NCBI GenBank assembly: GCA_023262965.1
Contig: JALQXX010000021.1
Coordinates: 1-27,091 of the forward strand
Length of the DNA stretch: 27,091 nt
Source: Candidatus Marinamargulisbacteria bacterium
GTDB taxonomy: Bacteria; Margulisbacteria; Marinamargulisbacteria; UBA817
Reading direction: 5' to 3'
Under the pieces are notes generated by a model. It searched no databases. It was not told where the DNA came from and saw nothing but the letters and a program-made list of their open reading frames with translations. Position numbers and translations under genes: made by a program. Shown piece after piece: positions 15,881 through 23,400 of the stretch. Numbering within the stretch: the first letter of the stretch is position 1; every line of letters begins with the position of its first letter.

Positions 15881-16762
15881 GTGCGCTGGATCATTGGGCT
15901 GGGTATTATTTTGGGGACAGCGCTCTTTGTGGGTAAATATGCCATTAATCCATTATCCAAAATCAATCAGTCCTACACGTACCAGTTGGAACAGTACCTG
16001 AGCAAACGATTGGGTGTCCATGGTGTCCAGGTGATGGTGTATACGGGTACAACGCCAACACAAAATGCCACAACGGTAGAGCGATTGATTCCTCAAAAAA
16101 TACAGGCCAAATCCATGACCATTGCATCAACAAAACGGGAAAAACCGGGGGTGAGGCGTGATCGTGTATCCCAAACGCCGTTGAATGATTTGCCGGGGAT
16201 GTCGGATTTGATGGCCCCCGCCGTACAAAATGTCCCGGATTCACCCTTACAGGAGACCGATGAGCAACGCGAACAGCGTCAGGTAGAGGATGTGTTTTAT
16301 AACAAAGAGGTGGCACATTCTGAAGGCATAGTGACATTGAATTACATGACGATTGTACTGTTTGTGCCCAAACCAATGATTACCCCCACATTTAAACAAG
16401 TGATTGAATCGGAGCTTAACACCTTGGTTAATCCATTGGGGCAAATGACAATGACTGTTTTGATTCATCCGCGATTGGTGCCGCGCGGATTGCCGTATTG
16501 GATGGATACTTGGGTGCCTCTTTTTGAGTGGTTGCGTGCCAATTTTGTTATGATTATGGTAGGTGTGTGTATTTTATTGATAGTGGGGGCGGGGGTCTAT
16601 TATCTGAGGCGCAAACGCGTATTTAATCGATCCATTGGCCCCCAATCGGCCGAATCAGCGTCCAAACAATCATCGTCAGTAATGAATTCATCCACACTGC
16701 CGGTTACAGCGTCGGAGGATCAATTGGTGACCTTTTTTACACAGGGGGCACGGAACCAATGA
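15881..16762 (+). CDS. fliF: Minimal FliF-like MS-ring protein lacking RBM1 and RBM2
   Basis: Predicted ring scaffold of a flagellum-like rotor, 293 residues against about 550 for FliF. One membrane segment lies at residues 4-20. It is followed at once by a FliF RBM3/beta-collar-like region: SYTYQLEQYLSKRLG and VQVMVYT match the start of RBM3. A long insertion with PLNDLPGMSDLM stands where FliF has its collar, and VTLNYMTIVLFV plus FKQVIESELNTLVNPLGQ match the second half of RBM3. A second membrane segment lies at 221-241, then a cytoplasmic tail ending EDQLVTFFTQGARNQ in the place of the FliG-binding helix. The YscJ-like RBM1 and RBM2 are absent. The start is GTG with a weak AAGGG. The ATGA overlap with the FliG-like gene and the MotA/MotB genes downstream support the assignment. 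Similarity is distant, so structural confirmation matters. Confidence 0.75.
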   Translation: MRWIIGLGIILGTALFVGKYAINPLSKINQSYTYQLEQYLSKRLGVHGVQVMVYTGTTPTQNATTVERLIPQKIQAKSMTIASTKREKPGVRRDRVSQTPLNDLPGMSDLMAPAVQNVPDSPLQETDEQREQRQVEDVFYNKEVAHSEGIVTLNYMTIVLFVPKPMITPTFKQVIESELNTLVNPLGQMTMTVLIHPRLVPRGLPYWMDTWVPLFEWLRANFVMIMVGVCILLIVGAGVYYLRRKRVFNRSIGPQSAESASKQSSSVMNSSTLPVTASEDQLVTFFTQGARNQ

Positions 16763-17559
16763 CTGCGTCCCATGGTATATTTTGGTCGTTTTTAAAACAA
16801 TCGCATCCGGCCATTTTTGAATCGGTTTGCAAGCGATTACCCCAATCGGTGTTGGACTATTATGCTGATCACCGTAGTGATCCTGTGGCGGATACGGTTA
16901 TTCAGGGGATTGATCGCCAGATTGCTCGTATTCCGGTTCAAAAAAATGAGAATGAATCCCTGGATGTCGAGGCCATTGTGGCGGCTATTTGCAAGGAGCC
17001 GGTGGATATATTGGCGTATTACTATATGGTGTTGCCAAATGAGGTGATCCGTGTCCTGGATCGGCAATTGCCCGAATCCATCAAACAATCGGTCAGCGAT
17101 GCGTTGACCCGACTCAACCCACAGCCCTTTAGTGATGCGATGGTCAACCGATTTTGTGCGTATAGTGCGGCGCAACAATCGGCTGGTCCCCCTCAAAAAT
17201 CATTGCGGCGTAAAATTCGGTTGGTAGAAACATTGCGATCACTGACGGATGGTGCTCATCCGCATTATTTGGATCCGCGGCGTGATTTGGGATTATTTAC
17301 AACCGATGAACAGGTGTTGATTTTACATGAATGCCATCACGCGAAGCATTTGGCCCCCTATTTGTTGTTCCTGGATCCCCATGAGCAATCCCAATGGTTA
17401 GCAATATTGCCCAATCGGCAGCGGGCTTTAATTCGTGATGCCATGAATGGGTATCGCATAACCGAGTGCAATGAGCGCGATTTGCGAAATGCAATGATTG
17501 GGGTTATCCGGCGCTTACAAGACGATTATCGCATCAATCCGGAGATCAAATCATGCTGA
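16759..17559 (+). CDS. fliG: Divergent FliG-like rotor protein
   Basis: Predicted cytoplasmic rotor/switch component of 266 residues, shorter than FliG at about 330. Residues 70-130 resemble the FliG middle domain: KEPVDILAYYYMVLPNE and LPESIKQSVSDAL parallel the ARM-like helices, with KEPV where FliG has EHPQ. Residues 172-258 resemble the torque-generating C-terminal domain: LGLFTTDEQVLILHECHHA in the place of the charged torque helix, then ALIRDAMNGYRITECNERDL and IGVIRRLQDDYRI, which follow the FliG pattern closely. The first 60 residues are not clearly FliG_N. The ATG overlaps the FliF-like stop by 4 bases, and the end overlaps motA by 7. FliF-FliG order and the following motAB make a rotor role likely; the precise subunit contacts are inferred. 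Confidence 0.7.
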   Translation: MTASHGIFWSFLKQSHPAIFESVCKRLPQSVLDYYADHRSDPVADTVIQGIDRQIARIPVQKNENESLDVEAIVAAICKEPVDILAYYYMVLPNEVIRVLDRQLPESIKQSVSDALTRLNPQPFSDAMVNRFCAYSAAQQSAGPPQKSLRRKIRLVETLRSLTDGAHPHYLDPRRDLGLFTTDEQVLILHECHHAKHLAPYLLFLDPHEQSQWLAILPNRQRALIRDAMNGYRITECNERDLRNAMIGVIRRLQDDYRINPEIKSC

Positions 17560-18308
17560 GTATTTTACTATCCATGGGATTGTTGGCGGGTATTGTGATG
17601 GTTATGGACAATCCTCAGCAGTTGGTGAACCAATTGTGGCAATTCAATTCATTTTTGCTGGTGGTTGTGGGGACATTTGCAGCCACTATTTTGCAGTTTC
17701 CAACACGGGATTGCCTTAAATTTTTTGGCTGGATATGGGCGGCATTTCGTCCCAAGCGGGTGCAATTTTTGGCGGATATTCATGCCTTTCACACCATTGC
17801 GGTGACGTATCAACGGGATGGGGTCGTGGGTTTAACCGCCATTCTTGAAACGGTAAAGTCCCCATTTTTATCGAAAGCATTGAATGCGGTAGTGGATGGC
17901 GCTACTGTGGCTCAGGTGACTGATTTGTGCCAGCAAACAACACGGTCCATTAAAAAACGGCATGAATTGGCGATTTTCTTTTTTGAGCAAATGGGCAAGT
18001 ACGCCCCCAGTTTTGGCTTATTGGGAACCGTGATTGGCCTGATTCAATTGCTAGCGGCCTTGGATTCGCCCAGCGAATTGGGGCAGGGCATGGCCTTGGC
18101 ATTAATCACTACATTTTATGGCATTTTGTTAGCAAATGGGGTATTTTCCCCTATTGCGGGACGGCTGTATGTGTTGGATCAGCACGAAGAGCGTCACAAT
18201 GATATGATAACCATGGGGATTCGTGAGATGATGGCGGGTGTATCGCCGCTATTAATTCAAGAAAAAATGCTGGCAACGGTACACAATCGACCGACGGTGG
18301 TGGCATGA
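17553..18308 (+). CDS. motA: MotA-type stator proton/sodium channel subunit
   Basis: The inner-membrane stator subunit that forms a pentamer around a MotB dimer and transmits ion flow to FliG. It has 251 residues, slightly short for MotA. Membrane segments lie at about residues 2-18, 32-48, 150-170 and 182-202, with the cytoplasmic domain between helices 2 and 3. The family core is very clear: GKYAPSFGLLGTVIGLIQLL, then GQGMALALITTFYGILLAN and FSPIAGRL. Pro152 and Pro200 correspond to the two essential prolines of MotA. It overlaps the FliG-like gene by 7 bases and the motB gene by an ATGA. It is closer to MotA than to TolQ/ExbB by this motif order and by the partner genes. Confidence 0.92.
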   Translation: MLSILLSMGLLAGIVMVMDNPQQLVNQLWQFNSFLLVVVGTFAATILQFPTRDCLKFFGWIWAAFRPKRVQFLADIHAFHTIAVTYQRDGVVGLTAILETVKSPFLSKALNAVVDGATVAQVTDLCQQTTRSIKKRHELAIFFFEQMGKYAPSFGLLGTVIGLIQLLAALDSPSELGQGMALALITTFYGILLANGVFSPIAGRLYVLDQHEERHNDMITMGIREMMAGVSPLLIQEKMLATVHNRPTVVA

Positions 18309-18838
18309 CGTTTCCACGAAACGATTCGCAATTCTTTTCGTCGTTTACCGATGTCTTGGCGTTGTTATTGGTGTTTTTTATCTATTTAACCACGATGACC
18401 ACATTGCAAGTGGATACATCCACCACCCATCATAATCTTGATGCGGCAGCCTTCAATCCTGTGGGCGATATTGGCACAATTGAACAATTGGATGCGTTGA
18501 TTGAATCGATTCAGCAAGCGGTGTTGTTTGATGTCGGATCCCCTCATTTAACCGAATCATCGCGGCGTGCATTGACGGATTTGGTCCCGGTGCTTCAGCA
18601 GAACCCTGCGAAGGTGATTATATCGGGGCATTCCGATAAGCATCCCATATCGCGTCCTGTGATTGAAAGCAATTGGCATTTGTCGGCGTTACGTGCGGCG
18701 TCTGTCGCGCACTTTTTTGAAATGGCAAGTATCCCCAAATCGTGGGTATCGATTATTGCACACGGCGATACCCATCCGCATTCGGATGTGGATGATACGG
18801 TGAATCGGCGGGTGGATATTCGATTGGAGGCCCTGTAA
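18305..18838 (+). CDS. motB: Short MotB-type stator peptidoglycan-anchoring subunit
   Basis: The partner of MotA, 177 residues, well below the 250-310 usual for MotB. The N-terminal membrane helix carries the ion-binding Asp at residue 16 (FTDVLALLLVFFIYL). An OmpA/MotB peptidoglycan-binding domain occupies about residues 72-177: VLFDVGSPHLTESSRRAL, ISGHSDKHP, SNWHLSALRAASVAHFF and NRRVDIRLEAL. The key Asp (GHSD), Leu-Ser-x-x-R and NRRV positions are all kept. The linker that normally holds the plug helix and spans to the cell wall is only about 40 residues, so the stator must sit close to peptidoglycan or be differently gated. It overlaps motA by ATGA and the next gene by 1 base. Confidence 0.92.
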   Translation: MTFPRNDSQFFSSFTDVLALLLVFFIYLTTMTTLQVDTSTTHHNLDAAAFNPVGDIGTIEQLDALIESIQQAVLFDVGSPHLTESSRRALTDLVPVLQQNPAKVIISGHSDKHPISRPVIESNWHLSALRAASVAHFFEMASIPKSWVSIIAHGDTHPHSDVDDTVNRRVDIRLEAL

Positions 18839-19317
18839 TGCATCACACCTGGTATGTAACACTCACGCAATTTATGGATCGATTACGGACTATATGGCGC
18901 GTTGAATATGGGATTCATCAGCCGATGTATGCCGAAGATTGTTCCATGACATCACCATCCATGACGGTGAACGATGTAATGAGTACACTGGGTCGTTTGT
19001 ATCAATTTCATTACGGCAATTATCGGGGATTTGTGGGGGTTTCATCCGATGTATTGGGTGGCTTGGTTCAGCGTATTACAGGGGGATTACCCAATGACAC
19101 CGCGCTTTTGGCGAATTTTTTGAGCGATGTCATGATCCAGGATGCCTTTCAATCAGAGTATACCACCCCCTGTGAGGTCATTGCTGTAAGCCGTATTTGG
19201 GTTCATCCTACGTTTGATCAATGGTATCCCATGGCTATTCAGGTTCCGGTATCGGATTCAAAATCCCACACGATATGGGTATTTTTTCCTAAAGGAGATT
19301 CGAAGACATGCGACTAA
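18838..19317 (+). CDS. Small cytoplasmic protein of the motor operon, possible CheC/FliM-middle-like fold
   Basis: This 159-residue protein was not recognised with certainty. It has no signal peptide or membrane helix. The order FVGVSSDVLGGLVQRITG, then LLANFLSDVM, then TTPCEVIAV, then WYPMAIQVPV and HTIWVFFPK resembles the alpha/beta layout of CheC/CheX phosphatases and the FliM middle domain. In those proteins a 'G-x-V' strand, two long helices and a 'P-x-V-I' strand recur. The CheC catalytic D/S-x3-E-x2-N spacing is not present, so it would not be an active phosphatase. Its place directly after motB in a FliF-FliG-MotA-MotB operon would suit a C-ring adaptor. The fold assignment is a hypothesis; the gene itself is secure (overlaps of 1 and 10 bases with its neighbours). 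Confidence 0.65.
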   Translation: MHHTWYVTLTQFMDRLRTIWRVEYGIHQPMYAEDCSMTSPSMTVNDVMSTLGRLYQFHYGNYRGFVGVSSDVLGGLVQRITGGLPNDTALLANFLSDVMIQDAFQSEYTTPCEVIAVSRIWVHPTFDQWYPMAIQVPVSDSKSHTIWVFFPKGDSKTCD

Positions 19318-20312
19318 TTCCTCTGATATGGTTGGTGATGACGGTTGTCGTCATGCCGTTTGCCCGATTACCCTATACAACCATTGAGCCATCATCCTTC
19401 GAATTAACCCCTCGTTATTCGGGGTATTCATTTGATCGATCGGTAGGAAAACCCGGCATTATTTCTATTAATGCGCGCTTTCGATTTAACGATATTTTTT
19501 TTAGTATTGTACCGCAATTTATTCAAATAGGGTCGTTGGAAACGGCGTTTACCTATTATCAATTTGGCTGGTTTATTACCGAGGCGGTGCCGCTTTACAA
19601 ATTGCGATGGTCCATGCAGGTGGGGGCGTATGCCATTGGTTTTCCGAGTCTGATTAAGGCGCAAACATCCCCGTATCGCGTTGATTACGCCTTAACGCAT
19701 TTTTTTGAATGGGATGGACTACCCTTTTTTGGGGTTTGGGGGTTGTATATGAACGACAATTCGGATGTGACGCATGGCGGGGCTGTGGGTATTGCGGGCC
19801 AAGAGCAGCGTTTGTATGTGGAATACGATGGTGCAATGGCCCAATGGTATATGGGGGTGGATTACGATATCTTAGACACCGTATCGGGGGTTATGGCGAT
19901 TAACATATCGTCGAATCAAACCATGTCCGGATACAATCCCAGTTTTGTTGTGGGGTTAACCGTTACAAATCTGTTTATTCCGAAAGTTAAAAAAGCCCCA
20001 CAGAAGCCTTTACCAGTGGATGACGCGTCTTTTTTGCTAATGGAAAAAGCGTTGCTGGCTTTTCAGGGTGAGGACTATACATCGGCAGCCAATTATTATC
20101 GACAAGTGGCTAAAAAATACCCCAATTATGAGCTGGCATACGTGCGATTGGGCAATAGCTTTTACAAATTGGGGCAGTGGGAATTGGCGGAACAAGCATG
20201 GTCCGAGGCATTGCGGATTAATCCCAACAATAATGACGTGTTTATGGCGCTTATGAAATTAAAAAACCGAACGATTCAGGTAAATAAAATTATAAATAGC
20301 TCAAGCATATAG
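19308..20312 (+). CDS. Exported barrel-like protein with C-terminal TPRs, last gene of motor operon
   Basis: A 334-residue protein with an N-terminal hydrophobic signal (MRLIPLIWLVMTVVVMPFA). Residues 35-225 are rich in alternating aromatic beta-strands (IISINARFRF, WSMQVGAYAIGFP, LYVEYDGAMAQWYMGVDYD, PSFVVGLTVTNLF), suggesting an outer-membrane or surface beta-barrel. A Pro/Lys linker (PKVKKAPQKPLPVDD) leads to two TPRs at about 241-318, including AANYYRQVAKKYPNYELAYV and AEQAWSEALRINPNN. AAAGGAG at about 19291-19297 precedes the ATG, and it overlaps the previous gene by 10 bases. A barrel tethered to periplasmic TPRs could contact MotB, the FliF-like ring or peptidoglycan and carry force to the outer membrane. 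That role is inferred from operon position. Confidence 0.75.
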   Translation: MRLIPLIWLVMTVVVMPFARLPYTTIEPSSFELTPRYSGYSFDRSVGKPGIISINARFRFNDIFFSIVPQFIQIGSLETAFTYYQFGWFITEAVPLYKLRWSMQVGAYAIGFPSLIKAQTSPYRVDYALTHFFEWDGLPFFGVWGLYMNDNSDVTHGGAVGIAGQEQRLYVEYDGAMAQWYMGVDYDILDTVSGVMAINISSNQTMSGYNPSFVVGLTVTNLFIPKVKKAPQKPLPVDDASFLLMEKALLAFQGEDYTSAANYYRQVAKKYPNYELAYVRLGNSFYKLGQWELAEQAWSEALRINPNNNDVFMALMKLKNRTIQVNKIINSSSI

Positions 20313-20321
20313 TTATTTTAA

Positions 20322-20352
20322 GATTGGCCAAAATTTATTCGGTAATCTTTTT
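20322..20352 (+). terminator. Weak terminator-like structure after the motor operon
   Basis: GATT (20322-20325) can pair with AATC (20344-20347), with partial pairing inside, directly followed by TTTTT (20348-20352). The stem is imperfect, so it is only a candidate 3' end for the operon. Confidence 0.25.
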
Positions 20353-20360
20353 GCATTTTG

Positions 20361-20389
20361 TTGACGCATGGTCCAATCTTCGATATCAT
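20361..20389 (+). promoter_or_regulatory. Strong sigma-70-like promoter of tpsA
   Basis: TTGACG (20361-20366) and TATCAT (20384-20389) each match the consensus at 5 of 6 positions and are exactly 17 bases apart. The ATG at 20404 follows the -10 by 14 bases, giving a leader of about 7 bases with no room for a Shine-Dalgarno. It gives tpsA its own transcription start, separate from the motor operon. Confidence 0.75.
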
Positions 20390-20403
20390 ACCTACGTTAT
20401 ATT

Positions 20404-23400
20404 ATGATACCTGTTCAATTTTCAAATCGGTTACGTGAATGGGTGGTGAGATTGGTGGTCCTTGCGATTGTGTGTCAACCATTTGGGCAGATACGGATGG
20501 TGTACGGTCAGGTGGTTGTGGATCCGAGCGAGACGTCGGTATACGTTGATGAAACGGTGAATAATGTACCAATCATTGGGATTAATGCCCCGCAGGATGG
20601 GTTGTCGCAAAACCGATTTTTGGATTACAACGTGGGTGAGGCAGGCCTTATTATTAACAACAGCATTACGTATGGCGAATCGGTTTTGGGGGGCTACATT
20701 ATGGGGAATACCAATTTTGGTGATGAAGCGGCCCGTCATATTCTATTTGACATAACGGGTAAAAACCTATCTCGTTTAGAAGGGTTTCAAGAAATTTTTG
20801 GTCAACGGGCCAATTTTATGTTGAGTAATCCGAATGGACTCTACATTAATGGCTACGGATTTATCAACACGAATCAGGTTCGATTAAGTACGGGGACGCC
20901 TGGGTATGTAAATGACCGATTGTATTATGATGTATCGCGAGGAGAGATAACAATTGGTGGGCGTGGATTAAACGGATCGACGGCGTCGCAGGTGGATGTA
21001 ATCGCGAAAGCCATGGCGATCCATGGGGAATTGATTAGTGGCGGGGATCTGCGATTGGTGGGCGGATCGCTGCAGGTGGATCCATTAACGGGGGATTACA
21101 CGATAATGGATGGTGAGCGTAGCGATCGTGTGGCGATTGATATGACGGGTGATTTGCAGGGTGCACGCGTGATGGTTATTGCAACAGAAGAGGGGGCAGG
21201 GGTACGGTCAACCGGTCAGGTTATTAGTACGGCGTCAGACATTCGAATTGATGCGGCGGGTCGTGTTGAATTCGTCAATGCGGATTCAGCGGGTGATATT
21301 CAAATCCATGGCTCGGATGTGGTTTTGGAAGGAGGTATCATTGGAGCCGATGGTCACATAGCGGTTGAGGCATCGGGTAATGTGCAGGTAGTCGCCAGTG
21401 ATATGCACGCGTTAGAGACGTTAACATTTGATGCGGCGGCGTTTGAGGCCATGTCGGCGTCTATCAAAGCGGCAACCGGGACTATTTTGGCCGAGGATAT
21501 TAACGTGGATGACAGTGACTGGGTGGGGGGCGATTGGTCTTTTGAAGGGGATCACATCGACCTGAACGCCGATGTTGATATACTGGCAACCGGAGGGGTC
21601 ACATTGAATGCGGTAACCTTGGTGACAACAGAGGCAGCGATTACGGCCAATAATGAGGTGCGTGTTGTGGGGGATAGTGCATGGGTTGGGGGGACGATTG
21701 TGGCGGAATCGGCGCATGTATCGGGAACGGATGTGGATCAATGGGGGGATATTTTAACCAATGACGCCATCGGCATTGAAGGGGATTATGTGAATGTGGA
21801 TGGATTGTTGGCATCGGAAGGTCGTATTACGATGGCGGGATCGGTGGTGTCGGTAAATGGCTGGGCATCGGCAAACGATGATCTGATGGTTGATGCGGAT
21901 ACCATGGTTAATAGAGGCTATATGGCAGGCGGACGTGTGGATATGGTGGGGGATGAGTGGGTCAATCAGGGTACAATTGTGGGTAATGACGTGCAGGTGA
22001 GCAGCAATGTGTGGTGGAACGATGAATTGGGACAGGTGGTGGCTCTGAATGGTGATATGGCTGTAACCGCATCGGTGTGGGTCAATGACGGATGGGTGTA
22101 TGCGGATGGAAATTGGAATACGGTGGTTACAGATGAATTGAATCAGCGGGGACGGGTTCAAGTGGGCGGTGATGGCCGTATCCAGGCAACCACGGTGATG
22201 TTCGGTGGACAGTTTGAGGGGAATGGGGATCTGACAGTGGGGGCATTTGGGGAAGCGGGTTTAATTGTAACCAATACGGGCGTTATGAATAATGATGGAT
22301 CGATATGGGTGGATGCCGATGAATGGACCAATACGGGATCGTGGTTAACAGGTGGCGATTCGGTGATTACGGCATCGGTTGTGGTGAATGAGGGTGTTGT
22401 GGGGGTGGACGGTTTGATGGGAATTTATGCGGATGATGCGTGGTTTACAGCACCATCGTGGCTAATGGCGGGTGATCTGACTATGGTGGTAGCGGACACG
22501 GTAACGGTGAATGGACTGGTATGGGGTGTGGGTGATGTTGCCGTTAGCGCGAATCAATTGGTGAATGTGGGAACACGTGGAGCGGATTTGGACGATTTTT
22601 CGCGTGGTCTACAGGCGGATGGCGTGTTGCAGATTGATGCCGCCTATGTGGACAATACCGATGGGTTGTTGGTTGGGGGAGGTATTCAGGTGTGGGGTGA
22701 TACGCTAATGAATGCGGGTGGTCAGGTTGTGGACTATGGGGATGGGATTGAATTGTATGCGGCTCATGTGATGAATGAAGGGGGGCGATTGGAGTCAAAC
22801 GGCATCATTGATGCGCGATCATCGGATGTGGATAATACGGATGGATTGATGTACGCTAATGGGGGCATGGCATTGGGGAGTGTGGTGAATCGTGGGGGTG
22901 AGTTGCTGACGAATGGTGGTGTGTTATCGATTGAGATGGCGGGTGTGCTCGATAATACAAACGGCACCCTGGTGTCGTATGATGGGGATATTGCGATTGA
23001 CGCGTTCAATTATGATAATACCGGGGGATCAATTTTATCGAAAGGCAGTATTGGTCTGACAATTGGGGACGCGTATCAACACACGGGCGTGGTGTCGGCG
23101 GATGGGGATTTAAATATTGATGCGCAATCCATTGTGTTACAAGATGCCTTGACGGCAGGCGGTGTCTTGCGATTGGATTCGCGAGAGGGGATTCATATTT
23201 TAGAGGATATTTGGGCGATGGGTACATCAGGGGTTTCGATGAATGCGGTGGATCAGGTTGTGAATGATGGGGTGATTGAATCCTTGGGGAGCATTGATTT
23301 ATATGGAGCCGATGGTGTTCACAATAATGGCAATGTGTATGCGATGGGATCGGTTGCTGTGGTGAGTAGTGGAAATATTCGGAATGCGGGGGTTGTCAAG

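Noticed and set aside
16867-16882. GATCAC-CGTA-GTGATC hairpin inside the FliG-like gene
   Set aside because: A 6-bp stem in coding sequence is short enough to arise by chance and has no T-tract or nearby gene boundary.
20368-20404. Earlier in-frame ATG for tpsA at 20368
   Set aside because: It lies between the -35 and -10 of the best promoter and would add residues before an otherwise complete signal peptide.
22600-23100. Repeated DNT-D/N-G elements as a possible tandem-repeat or CRISPR-like array
   Set aside because: The repeats are degenerate at DNA level and match protein beta-helix repeats of the filamentous haemagglutinin type.
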